Positions 34,580-46,024 of a stretch of 64,000 nt of DNA are shown here, piece after piece. Source of the DNA: Neurospora tetraspora (taxonomy: Eukaryota > Ascomycota > Sordariomycetes > Sordariales > Sordariaceae); assembly GCF_033439725.1 (NCBI RefSeq), contig NW_026944387.1, positions 1,178,001-1,242,000 of the forward strand. The letters run 5' to 3'. A model generated the notes under the pieces. That model saw nothing but the letters and a program-made list of their open reading frames with translations, was not told the DNA's origin and did no database searches. Positions within the stretch are counted from its first letter, which is position 1. Every line of letters begins with the position of its first letter. Position numbers and translations under genes: made by a program.

Positions 34580-35467
34580 GTTGGACAAGTGTGAAGTGGG
34601 CTGGTAGGACTGGTGATGATGGTGATGAGTTTGTTGATGGTGAACACTCGAGAATCAAGGTAGGACACGCAAAGAAGAGTTGTGGTGAGAGTTAAAAAAC
34701 CTGTCTTCCTCTTACCGAAGGATATTTCAAGGAGCGGAAAGCAACCACTAGCAGATGTTAGTCAACCCCGCTCGAGTTGGAGGCCGTCTTCATCCGAGTC
34801 TGGATAAGTTGGGGAACGGCCAAGACATCGTGTAACCTCGTCGAGGGTATCGTGTGGGGTAAAGCCACTGGGTGGTAGAGACGATGAGGAGGAGATAAGA
34901 GGAGAATTGGGGAGTTTCGGGGCATGTTTAACCCCAACCCGCTCCCTTCTCCACGAGTTTAGAACGTCGTGAGGTGGTATCTGATACAACGTTGCAACAG
35001 AGTGTTGACTTTGGAGCGTCAAAAGGCCATACAATGTTCGAGGTTCATGGTGGATGTCCAAGTTGTAGATCTGAATTGTCGAAGATAACGTTTGATGTCA
35101 AAGCAGGCATCCGCAAACCCATATCAATAATGCCGTCTGATATCTGCTGGATGATGAGAAATTGGGACGGAAGGGAAGAAAAGATGAAAGACGGGAAAGA
35201 AGATGGCGATGACATAAGCTTGCAGTCAGCCACGTGCTCTCGCGATCCTGCGACGCGAACAAACAATTGAAATCGCCCCCCGATCGCGTTTGCCTTGTCC
35301 ATTCCAACGACGTCATAACCTACTCAGTGGTCAAGTAAACTGATACCAAAGACATAAATCGTCCATTGAACTTGGCAATTCAATGTTTTTTTTTTTTGGA
35401 GTTTCTTGTTTCCTACCCAGAACTCATTTAGAAAGACAGAAATCTGAAATCCGAAAACCAAGCAACA
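34580..35467. promoter_or_regulatory. Shared divergent upstream region (PhyH / DUF2461)
   Basis: This 888-bp region separates two divergently transcribed genes and must hold both promoters. A T/A run lies 70-80 bp upstream of the DUF2461 ATG. No defined binding site can be named. Confidence 0.4.
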
Positions 35468-36920
35468 ATGCCACCCCGCAAACGCAAAGCCGCAGCCATC
35501 GCGCATGACGACCATGATGCAGTCTCAACACCCGACTCCTCGCGCCGCCGCTCAACGCGCGTCTCTTCCTCCGCAAAGAAAAGCCATTATTTTGAAGGCG
35601 ACTCCGAGTCCGACTCACCAGAAGCTTCCGCCGCCGCCAAATCCAAAGCCAAACCCACAGCAGCCAAGCAGCGCCAACGCGGCCGACCAAAGAAGGCCAA
35701 GGTAGAAGCCGATCCCGACGAAGACGGAGACGAAGACGATGAAGACGCCTACCACGACGAACCTACGGAAACCCAAAATGACGATGACAAAAACAATAAC
35801 GAAGAATCAGAAGACGACGACGAAGCCGCTTCCCCCAAAGTCACTTTCATCCCTATCCCCAAGTTACGTGATCTGAATGGTGTGGCCTATTCTCCAAACA
35901 CGATCCACCCCAACACCCTCCACTTCCTCCGCGACCTGCGCGCCAACAACAAACGTTCCTGGCTCAAACTCCACGACGCCGAATACCGCCGCTCTTTATC
36001 GGATTGGGAATCCTACGCCATGTCGCTCACCGACCTGATCATTTCCTCCTGTGACCCAACCATCCCCGAATTGCCGTTTAGAGACGTCAACTTCCGCATT
36101 TATCGGGATATCCGCTTCAGCAAGGATCCGACGCCGTATAAACCGCATTACAGCGCGAGTTGGTCGCGCACGGGGAGGAAGGGGCCGTATGCGTGTTATT
36201 ACGTGCATGTGGAGCCGGGAAAGTGTTTTGTGGGTGGAGGGCTGTGGCATCCTGATGGACCAGCGTTGGGGAGGTTGAGGAGTAGTATTGATGAGAGGCC
36301 GGGACGGTGGAGGAAGGTTTTGATGGATAAGACCTTTAAGGAGACGTTTCTCGGTGGTGCGGGGGCGAAGGAGAAGACGGGACAAAAGGGGATGGGGAAG
36401 GGGAAGAAGAAGAAGGGAAGGGGGAAGAAAGATGAGGATGTGGAGGAGGACGACGATGGACTGGATGAAGAGAGGGCGGTTATCAAGGCGTTTTGTGCGG
36501 CTAATGCTGAGAATGCGTTGAAGACTAAACCCAAGGTAAGTCCGATTTCCTACATGTCTGTTTGCGGTATTGTCTTACGCGATCGGTTGAGCATGTGAAA
36601 GGGGGAAAGCTAACGGGATATCTTGAATTTTAGGGCTTCGATGCTGAGCATAGAGACATAGAGCTGCTCAAGCTGCGCAACTTCACCGTGGGGAAGAAGC
36701 TACCTGATTCTGTCTTTACATCAGAAGGTGGGCAGGAGCAGGTGCTCAATGTTATCAAGGCTATGGTTCCGTTTGTAAGTGCCGACATCCCCCTGCTCAC
36801 ATTTGCGAATTTTGTTTTCAGACCATTGCTAACTGGGGCGGGCTGTAGGTGACGCACCTCAATCGCATCGTCATGCCTGATCCTGGTGATGAAGACGATT
36901 CAGAAGATGAAGAGGCCTGA
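35468..36920 (+). CDS. DUF2461 (TIGR02453-type) protein with acidic/basic N-terminal extension
   Basis: The protein is conserved but of unknown function. Exons are 35468-36535, 36634-36774 and 36849-36920, giving 426 aa. The DUF2461 core runs from about residue 150 to 390: NTLHFLRDLRANNKRSWLKLHDAEYR, then FRDVNFRIYRDIRFSKDPTPYKPHYSASWSRTG, YYVHVEPGKCFVGGGLWHPDG and the late LKLRNFTVGKKLPD element. These match the bacterial and fungal family. Before it lies a basic stretch (MPPRKRKAAA, a likely nuclear localisation signal) and a long Glu/Asp/Lys-rich low-complexity region with RGRPKKAK, an AT-hook-like motif. A Gly/Lys-rich insert near 295-325 and an acidic tail are also present. The extension suggests a nuclear protein; this is inference. 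Confidence 0.9.
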
Positions 36921-37455
36921 AACAAGGCGCTCGAGAGGATGACCCTTTTTCTTATGCTGTGGACTCGACCCACGCGATTTTTGGATAGCGATTGATATCA
37001 GGATATGGAACCGTTCCCTGTTGTAGTTGGTTTTCGCCTTGGTTACTGACAATGAAATAATACTCACCTCAACGGCAGTCGACACCCCACACAGAACGAC
37101 TATGTCTCCGTGAACGTAAATAGGTGACAAGTAATAGTTGGGTATCAGAAACTAATTAAAAAAGGGAATCAGACCCTGGTATCGTCGGTAACACATATCC
37201 CGCCAACATGACGCAGTACCGAAACATGACAGCGTAGAAACACATGAGGGGACACCGAAACAGAGCGTATCCCGGTCCAATCCTGCAACGCCTCGACCTC
37301 CCTCCCTCCGTTTTCATCCTCGGTATAGCCAAGCCCATCCAAATCCGCCGTACACTCCATTCGAACTCAAGTCCGGCTAATCGCACCCCGCCTTCAAACA
37401 CATTGTGTCGCACTCGCGCGTATCGAAATCCATAATGATCCAGTCATCATGTCGT

Positions 37456-38594
37456 TTAAGCGGTGGTAGCAGCAGCCTCCTCCTTCTTCTCCTCCTCCTT
37501 CTCCTCGGCAACGGGGGCGGCGGGGGCGGCGACAACGGCGGGGGCAGCAGTCTCGGCGGGAGCGGCGACGGCAGCGGGAGGCTCGGCGACGGCAGCTACA
37601 GGAGCAGGAGTCTCAGTCTCAGCAGGGGCAGCGGAAGCCTCCTCCACAACCTTCTTGACTTCGTGAACAGCGGGGACAGCAACAGCCTCCTTCTCATCAA
37701 CGACGGCCACGGGCACAGCGGCAGCCTCGGTAGCAGCAGCGACCGGAGCACCAGCAAACTCGGGGGCGGCGATCTCGGGGATTTCGAAGGGGCTGCTGAC
37801 AACCTCGGGAAGAGAAGAAACCTCCTCCTCCTTCTTCTGCTCGGGAACAGCGACCTCAGGGGCAGCGGCCACCTCGGGGGCTTCTACCGCAGGAGCGGGG
37901 GTTACGCTAGGAATGGGGGTGTTCTCACTAGGAGCAGCAGCAGCTTCCTCCTCCTCCTCCTCCTCCTTCTTCTCCTCGGCAGGAGCAGCAACGACGGCGG
38001 GGGCGTCGCTCTCGACGGGGGCAGCCTTGGCAGCGGGAGGCTCGGCGGAAACCTCGACGGGGGCGGCGGCGGGGGCTGGATGTGATGTATGGTTAGATGT
38101 CTTGCTCGGGTCAAGCTGGGGCGCGCGGATTTCGGGTATAAGCGTACCGGCAGCGGGAGTCTCCTCCTTGGCGGCCTCCTTGGGGGCTTCTTGAGGGGCC
38201 TCGTTGGCAGCTAGCTCGACGGCATCGGGAGCAGGGGCGGCAGCAGGGGCGGGCTTGCTGGCGTCCTCGACAGGAGCAGGAGGAGCGGCAGCGGCAACGG
38301 GGTCGTGCTGAGCAGCATCGGCAGCATCCTCGGTAGGCTTAGCATGGTCGACGGGCTTGGACGCCCTCTTCTCAGTGGGCTTCTTGAAGGCAGCCCTGAG
38401 CTTCGCCTTCAGGTTGGTGAACGCGTCGAAAGCTATGGCAGCGAGATGTCAGCCGTCTGGTTTCGTGGTTCATGTCGCCAACTGGTCCCCGGGTGTTCGC
38501 TTGTAGATCGAGTCGTTGTCGTCGTCGTCGCCGTTGCGATGGGAAAAGCCAGCTGGTGGAATATGGACGCGGCAAACTTACGAACACCTGGCAT
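37456..38594 (-). CDS. Ala/Pro/Glu-rich low-complexity protein, function unknown
   Basis: I do not recognise the family. The minus-strand model has exons 38594-38582 (13 nt: ATG CCA GGT GTT C), 38432-38148 and 38075-37456, giving 305 aa; both introns have GT-AG ends and the frame holds. Residues about 5-22 (FDAFTNLKAKLRAAFKK) form a likely amphipathic basic helix. Almost everything after that is Ala, Pro, Glu and Val in runs such as AAPAEEKKEEEEEEEAAAA, giving a highly acidic, probably disordered protein. There is no signal peptide and no membrane segment. The very small first coding exon is supported by a strong donor (GTAAGT). The many long frames on the opposite strand here are shadows of the GC-rich codons. 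Confidence 0.7.
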
Positions 38595-40659
38595 TTTGAC
38601 GGTTGATTCTGATGATTTGTGGAAATCCAAGAAAGCGAGGAACAAGATCTATAGTATACTCAAACTGGATGTTTTGTTAGTGGATGAATGGTGAGGTTAT
38701 ACCTAAACTTAATTGATGTTGTCGAGATGGAGCAGCGGATGACGCGGGAGGGAGGAATGAAGGAGCAAATGACGAGGACAGGCAAACGGGAAAGTGAGGC
38801 TAAATATGGAACGCCATCCAAGGGCCAACGTGGGAGTAGAGGGAGACATAAGTATTAAGGGTAAGCAATCAATGGCGCACTGCACGTCAATGATGGATGG
38901 ATGTGTTGGGGGGCCTTGTTGGGACTGAGGAACTGAAGCTGATTTGACGGGCGGGAGTTGAAGAGACAGTGAGAGAGAGGGACGGCTTCTTCCACCTCCA
39001 CTTGGGATGCAATGCGACTTGACTACTCGTTGCCCTCCGACTCTCCGAGGGTCTGCATCTGACGTTGAGACACAAGCTTCCCACGAGCATCCTTTGGCGA
39101 TGAGTGGCTCGTTATTTATTTGGGGACCGTTCCAGCAGTGACACCCAGTGACACCCCGTGGCACATGTTCTGCGCTCTGCCAATGGCTGGGCTGCCCGCA
39201 TCGACTAGAGTAGAGGATAGAGGTACCGCGTCGCAACAGAGGGAAGGGGCTGAGGGAAGCTTATCGCGATACAACATCATACTAAGTAAATAGTAAACAC
39301 ACACCTGAGACTGGAAAGTTGACGACCGACAGTCTGTAGCTGGCGATGAGAATGGGCGTCGTCAAACTTGGCCTTTTGGATGTTTGTGGGTGTGTTTTTG
39401 TTGAGAAGAGGAAAAAGAGAAAAGACGCAAGAATGTCCTCTGGAAAAAGTAAGAACGGGGACGAGGACGACAAGAGATCGGTTGAGAGAGATTAGCGCCC
39501 GGAAAGCGAGATTAGCCAGGGAGGATGCGGGCGGGCGTTTACGAATTTGTAGGTCCAGTTCACTTTTATTACACGTAGAGGTAAACAACCCACCCGCACC
39601 AGGTATTACAGTAGTAATTACTCGAGCTGGATTGCTGGAAGTGGAATGCTTGAACCTCTGTTTCGCCGTTTCACGTTGACGACGGGATATCCATCTCTTC
39701 TCCCCCATTCATGAAACAAATCGCCCTCCAAAAAAGATCAGACTGGACGATGCAAACTGTCAGGTCCCCAGACCACTGACATGACATGAAACTCGCAGGC
39801 TAGCCGCTTATGGATAAGCATAAAATCATTATCCACCCGACTACAGCGTGGACCCCGCACTGTGACCCGTGCACCTGCAAAAGCCGACCTTGCAGTGGCC
39901 GACGATGAGAGGCTGCAGGCCCAGAGCTTGGGCCACATCAGCAAGCAAACAGCCATTTCCCAACATTGAAAGTGGAAGCTTCCTCTGCTCTAAAAATACT
40001 CGACAGCGGAGATGATTCCAACATCGTGACAACACCAACATCATCATCACGGATCAAGTTGCCTCTTCCCAAACAAGTGGACACACATCATTTCTCTGGA
40101 TGACTCGATCGCCCTCCTCGATAACCGAGAATCAGGCTAACCACAGCCAATTCCCCGAGCCACGTTGTTTCTTTACCAGATCCATCCTCAACTTTCGCTC
40201 TCTCCGCTGCTCCTCCGCATCTGCCTGGCTAGTCCTCGCTAGTTGTCGCTTGTAATCTTATTTCTCCCTCGGTACCCTCTCCCCGGATTCGCCTAGAAAA
40301 AACAAGAAAGGCAGTTTCGAAGATCGTCATCCATCCGTTGTGGAAATGGGCGTCTATCACAAGCGGCGATAGAACCGCTTGAAATCCCGAATGACATGAC
40401 GTTTCTCTTCCAACTGAAGTCACCTCTGAACTCTCAACAGTGATATCCAAGGGTTAGGGTTCAAGACGGACTTCAATGTCAGCACTTGTTTGCTCAACGC
40501 CGCAGACATGACTGCAAGTGCTAGCTGACGCAAGATGCATGCGGACCAATCAATCTGTACAAGTCTCGGGCGTGATGCAGTTGCAGAGTTTATCGTCAAC
40601 TCAAGTGCTCGCAACTTGAGGGAACAAGCTGCCTCCCCGAACAGTAGTCGAGAACTACC
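38595..40659. other. Intergenic region without supported gene
   Basis: This is the upstream region of the Ala/Pro/Glu-rich gene and of the first HET gene. No domain-bearing frame or RNA gene is seen. Confidence 0.45.
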
Positions 40660-43234
40660 ATGATCTGTCCAACATGTATCGAGACCTTCCAGTTGGCTAT
40701 CGACAAATTCAAGCCGGACGGGCTGATCCGTTTCACTCACCATCATCGAACCGTCCACAGCTTCAGTGCTTCGGTAAAGCAGGATTGCTATTTGTGCACC
40801 CTGGTTTGGAATACATTGGAGGTAGTCCCGAACTGCTGGCCCACCTTCAAAAGTTCGTGGGACAAGGTAAAACAACTTATTGAGCCGTTGAGCAGTGAAA
40901 GAACTGACCGGCAACTAGTATCAACCGTCTCTAGACGACGACGACTGCGACCTTGTCGTGACGTCGCTCGGTCTGAGGGGGCTTGGCTGGAAGGGGCAAC
41001 CACAGAGCGAATGCTACGACATAAACATACTTTGCCATTTGCCAACACAGAGACGGGCCACCTACACTGTCCGTTTTTACATGGAACCTGTAGACGGTAA
41101 GAAATCAGTCGCCCTGCAACAAGCCTTTTAACTAACACCATGTGAGCATCTCTCGATCATGACCTTCTTTCGTCACTTCAGCCCACCACAGCCTCTCCCC
41201 TTTCCTTGCTTTTAGCCGGGTTATGGTTGGAGGACTGTGTTGAAAATCACGAAAGATGTAATTCGCGCCAAGAAGACACTGGCTGGCGTCCGACCCGTCT
41301 CCTAAGCATCGAGCAAAACGAGCGCCTGGAGACAACAATCCGTCTGATCAACACCGCCCAGGAGATGCCAACTAATCCCTACGGGACAGTCACTCATAGA
41401 TGGGGTTTTACGGATGAGGATAAAGAGCGTGTGATCCTGACTCGAGCTACCTATCCAACGTTAACCAAGGGAATTTTGTTGGCATCGATGCCGCGCCTAT
41501 TCCAGGACATCATCACCTTCGCCCATCAACTCGGATTACGATACATATGGATCGATGCTTTTTGTATCCTCCAGGATAATGACAACAACGACTGGCAGCG
41601 AGAATCCTCCCTGATGCAGAAGGTCTATACCAACTCTTACTGCAACCTATCGGCCGCGGATGCCACCAGCTGGTCCGAATCTCTGGTAAATGCACGAAAC
41701 ACGGGTCTCATTGCGTCTCCAGTCATTGAATTAAAGCGCAGTCGCGATGATGGGACTCCGATTTTTGCCCGCCAGCAATATCTGATTTTCGATCCAACCT
41801 TCTGGAGGCGAGAGGTTACCGAAGCACTGGTAAACACCAGAGGCTGGGTCCTCCAGGAGCGTGTTTATCGCCCCGTATACTACACTTCGGCAAGCAACAA
41901 CTAATGTGGGAATGATGCGAGCATAGTGCGGCTGAAATATTTCCTGACGGGCTCCATCCTCGAATAAGTGAAGCCGGACGCACAATGTATAAAGATAACG
42001 ACCTATTCTTCGACACCAAATTCTCATACACAGAGCAAAAAGGAGACGAGCTGAACCTATACCACCTTTGGGCTCGCCTGGTCGAGTCCTACACAGCCTG
42101 CGAACTAACCTTCGAAAGCGACAAGCTTGTCGCCTGCTCCGGTCTGGCCAAGATAATACAAGCACGCATTAACGACGAATACGTTGCCGGCATGTGGCGC
42201 AAGTACCTCGAACACGAGTTACTTTGGCAACCAATCTTTCGCCATTCTTCACAGCCAAGATTTGCCTTTCTCCCAACTGTTAAGAAAAGTCATCTTCCAA
42301 GTTGGACCTGGGCCTCAATCGACCGCGCCTGCACGCGAGACCCAGTACGATACTACGAAACCCTCCTCTACAAAGTCGAGAACGTAGACCTCACCTACGC
42401 AACCGGCGATCCAACCGGCGACATCCTCTCCGGCCGCATCCGTCTCCGCGGCATCCTCATGCCCGCCAAACTCATCAAAACAACACACGAACAGCCAGAG
42501 ATCTACTGGAAAGTCTGCATCGAAGGCGTCGAGCTCGAGGGCGTCACCCGCTACGTCGAGCGCTTCATTCTGGCTCGGGAGCCCTTCAAGGACGGCTTTC
42601 CCGTAGCCCTCAATCATTTTCAAGAAAACTTTGAGCGGGAAAATGCCGCCCAACAAATTTTCGCCATGCCAGCGTGGACGACAGCCTTTCCCACCCTCAA
42701 ACGCCTTGACAGTTGCCAAGACTTCCGAGAATTGAGCTGACCACAACTTTTTGACAAACGGACCATCGAAACGAAAGACGAAAATCAAGAAACTCAATTA
42801 TATCATCAAAAAGACTACTCTATTACTAGTTTCAAGCATGCTGATGTCGAATCTACAATCATTTTTCTTTCATCTCCTCATTTGGTGGAGATATGGGCAA
42901 ATGAATTCTTGTTCTTTTCGTTTCAAAGGTCCGTTTGCCAAAAAGTTGTGGTCAGCTCAATTCTCGGGAAGTCTTGGCGACTGTCAAGGCGTTTGAGGGT
43001 GGGAACTACGGAATCGGCACGCAACGAAGTCTCATGGCGATTTTGCTGTTTCGATTGCTGGACCCAAAAAGGGGCGTGTATGAACGGCTGGGGATTTTCA
43101 AGCGATATGATGAGAATTGTCAGTTGGTTCTGTCTATGATGCGTGCAGATGTAAATGGGGAGAGGAAGAAGGAGAGGGAGCGGGTGCCGTGTGTTGAGTT
43201 TAGCGAGGGGATGCATTCTTTTCTTGTGGTTTGA
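40660..43234 (+). pseudogene. HET-domain gene 1, disrupted by a MITE and point lesions
   Basis: HET (PF06985) proteins control heterokaryon incompatibility and cell death in ascomycetes. Exons 40660-40866, 40919-41096 and 41216 onward join in frame through good splice sites. The HET core is visible as YGTVTHRWGF, YIWIDAFCILQD, MQKVYTNSYCNLSAADAT and TRGWVLQERV, and the N terminus starts with MICPTC like its neighbour. Three lesions follow. A single-base loss in the T run at about 41864-41866 shifts the frame just after LQERV. A TGA at 41913-41915 replaces a codon in the conserved WEC region. The 318-bp MITE sits at 42688-43005, after which coding resumes with the C-terminal part ending at 43234. 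Removing the element and one CT rejoins the frame exactly. It is about 40 percent similar by eye to HET gene 2. It cannot make a full-length protein as written. Confidence 0.85.
42686..43007. mobile_element. 318-bp long-TIR MITE, copy 2, inserted in HET gene 1 (CT duplication)
   Basis: The element spans 42688-43005, has the same length and ends as the copy at 18682-18999, and is flanked by CT on both sides (42686-42687 and 43006-43007). It lies inside the 3' coding part of HET gene 1, which independently confirms its borders: the flanking codons rejoin in frame without it. The two inverted repeats differ by only a few changes. Confidence 0.92.
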
Positions 43235-43675
43235 AGTGTTTGGGCATTTATAGAGTGCATCCAAAGTAGTCCACAGCGGCGCTTAGCTTGTGGTTTATAG
43301 GTCGGTAGAGGTTGTTAGCTTCGCCAAACAGGGGGCGGTTAAGCGCGGGGAGCTGAGTGGTGAGTTGCAAGGATCATACGCAAATACACGTGTATGAACC
43401 AAGTGAAGTTGATACCCCTCCCAAAGGCTTCCAACAGCGACTCTCACTGAACGATTAAAATTAATTTATATCAGCAGCATACCACTGTCGGCTACATACC
43501 TCTCTCTGTTCAGTTGTCATCACGTACATCGCGTCAATCTGTACCAATGCAGAAGCACCAACGACTTTTTCACTTAACGTCGTAAAGAGAGAAAGTGCTT
43601 TTTTTTCTTCTCTTTTTCCTCTCTTTACCTTTTGCGGGAATACCTCTTGGTTTGCCCAACTATTACAACATCATC
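43235..43675. other. Spacer between the two HET genes
   Basis: About 440 bp of mixed sequence ending in a T/C-rich run just before the second HET gene. It presumably holds the promoter of HET gene 2; no distinct motif can be named. Confidence 0.4.
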
Positions 43676-46024
43676 ATGATCTGTTCCGTCTGTAAGAAGA
43701 CCTTCGAACTGCTCATCAGCCTCGCTAGGTCCCCTTCGTCAGCCCGAGTATACCCAAAGGGTCCTCCAGATGCATCTCATCACGGGGATATCGAAAGCTT
43801 CAAATCGTCCCTCGAACAAAAGTGCTATGTTTGTACAGCGATGTGGGAGTCGCTAAAACCTGGTGAACGTAAGGATTGGGAGAATACATGGATGAATGTG
43901 AGAACTGCTTCATTATCTATACTGTACTTGTTGTTTTATACTTCTCTCTCTGGGAAATTCTGTACTGATTGGAAACAGCGGGTTTGGGACGATGATCCCA
44001 AGTCGGTGTCTGTTGCCAGTATTGGGGTGACGACCCCTTCGGCACACCTTGGATATGATCAAGATTATACAATTTGCCTACGTCTTTATCTTTCGCCGGG
44101 ACCTCTGGGTGAAATTCCCAAGATTTTGACCCAAACGTTCTTCCTCCTTGAGCCACCAATCGCTCAAAGATCCTCACGTAGGAAACGCTTGAGGAAACTT
44201 TTCTTGGAGCGTACCGAAGAACCGGAGTCAGCCCTTACTCGTCCGGTACTTGGCCTTACCACAGCTGCTTCCTTGGACTTAGCCAAGAGTTGGGTTAACA
44301 ATTGCGTTGCCCACCACGCTCAGTGTAAAATCTATGCCAATCAAGTCACCTGGCTCCCCACACGGCTTCTTTACTTCACAGCAGGCACTGTCCAACTGAT
44401 AGAGACCAAGGAGACCAAGCCCACTACCCCCTACATGACCCTCACTCACCGTTGGGGCTTCGCCGATGAGGAGAAGATGATGCTCAACAAAAGAACCTAT
44501 CCATCCCTGAGAGGAGGTATATCTCTCTCGTCAATGCCCAAGCTCTTCCAGGAAGTCATCAATGTCGCCCTCCATCTCGGCGTGAATTACATCTGGATAG
44601 ACGCCTTGTGCATCTTTCAAGACAAGGACGACCAAACTGACTGGCACCAAGAAGCCAGCCAGATGCAAAAAGTCTACTCCAACTCCTTCTGCAATATCTC
44701 CGCCGCCGACGCCACCTCCTGCTCCGATACGCTTTTCAGCCAGCCTCGGAACCCAGAGGAAGAAATCCTCCCGCAGACAATCTACCTCAACCTCGTCCCT
44801 GCCTCTCCATACTCAGTCTCCTCTATCTCCTCCCAGTCGAGTTCTTGCCTCCCGTCCTCCATCGTGGCCCGTCTCGTATTCCCAAAACTCGCATACACCG
44901 CAAAGACCAGACCCAAAACGAGAATCGAATCCTTCACTCTCACCGACCTCTCCCTCTGGTCCAACCAAGTCTCCCAGGCGCTCGTCAACACCCGCGCCTG
45001 GGTGCTCCAGGAACGCGTGCTCGCGCCTCGTGTCCTCCACTTCGGCCGCCGCCAGCTATTCTGGGAGTGTCGCTGTTCGGAAGCCTGCGAAGCTTTTCCA
45101 TTTGGTGATTTACCGTCGCGGATGATTAGTGGGGAGGAGGCAGGGTTCAAGCGGGACCTTAGTTACATGTTAAAGGAACAAAAACCTTCAGACGCCAACC
45201 TGCATGTCTATATGTTATGGTATCGTCTGATTCAATGATACACAAAAACCAGCCTCTCCTTCCCCTCAGATAAACTCATCGCCATCTCCGGCCTCGCCAA
45301 GCTTTTCCAATCTTTAGCAAAGAGAGACGACTATCTGGCCGGTCTATGGCGCCACCGGCTAGAGGCGGAGCTCCTCTGGGTTAACACCTCCACTCAATAC
45401 TTCGGAGCGAAACCGGCAACAAAACGACCAGAAAGATACAGGGCACCCAGTTGGTCCTGGGCATCTATTGACGGCCCTTTGGTACCCGGTTTACCAACAG
45501 AAGTTCAGGATCACTTGTTCATGATACGAGTGGAGGATGTGCAGCTGAGTTATTTAACGGAGGATAAGACGGGGGAAGTAACGGGTGGTTGGTTGCGCTT
45601 GAGGGGGAGGTTGTTGGAGACGGAGCTTGTGCGCGTTTCTGATACAGATGGGGCGCTTTGGTGGATGGTTAAGTTGGAGGGGGTTAGTATGTTTGATGAG
45701 GGGGCGCTGCCGAACCCGGGGATCTTGGACCCGAGGGTTTGTTTGGATGTGGTGCAGGACGATTTCAAGAGGGAGAAAGAGGAGGGGTTGGTGTTTAGCA
45801 TGGTGGCTAAGACGGGGGGCAGGAGTACGGGAGGGAATATGTACATGTTGCTGTTCAAGTTGGTCGATAGGGAGAAGGGAGTGTATCAGAGATTGGGGAT
45901 CATGGTGGTGGCGGGAGACGCGATGAAGAGGAGGGTGTTAGAGGTGCAAAGAGGCTTGGACAAGCCTAGGTTGCCGTGCGTGGAGCTGCATGAGGATGGT
46001 CAGCATTCTATCATTGTTATCTGA
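43676..46024 (+). pseudogene. HET-domain gene 2, with one in-frame TGA
   Basis: This is a tandem paralogue of HET gene 1. The first ATG is at 43676 (MICSVCKKTF), matching the paralogue start. An 81-bp intron (43898-43978, GTGAGA...ACAG) interrupts the N-terminal part; it is a multiple of three and free of stops, so it could be retained. HET-domain motifs are YMTLTHRWGF, YIWIDALCIFQD, MQKVYSNSFCNISAADATSC, NTRAWVLQERV, VLHFGRRQLFWEC and APSWSWASID. The reading frame is open for about 520 codons, meets a TGA at 45236-45238 and continues in the same frame for about 260 codons to 46024. Around the TGA the protein aligns without gaps to gene 1 (RLIQ-stop-YT against RLVESYT). It could be a recent nonsense allele, a sequence error, readthrough, or be spliced out by a poor-donor intron. 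Confidence 0.82.

Noticed and set aside
37405-38194. Long plus-strand Gly/Ser/Leu-rich frames
   Set aside because: They are shadows of the minus-strand Ala/Pro/Glu-rich gene, whose GCC/GAG/CCC codons leave the opposite frames open.
41079-41148. In-frame TAA in HET gene 1 after the second exon as another lesion
   Set aside because: The TAA falls inside an intron with a GTAAGA donor (41097) and a TTTTAG acceptor (41215), which joins the HET core in frame.
43595-43675. Upstream extension of HET gene 2 (LFFLLFFLSLPF) as a signal peptide
   Set aside because: The extension has no ATG (it opens with GTG) and comes from a T/C-rich leader. The paralogue begins at the equivalent of the ATG at 43676.
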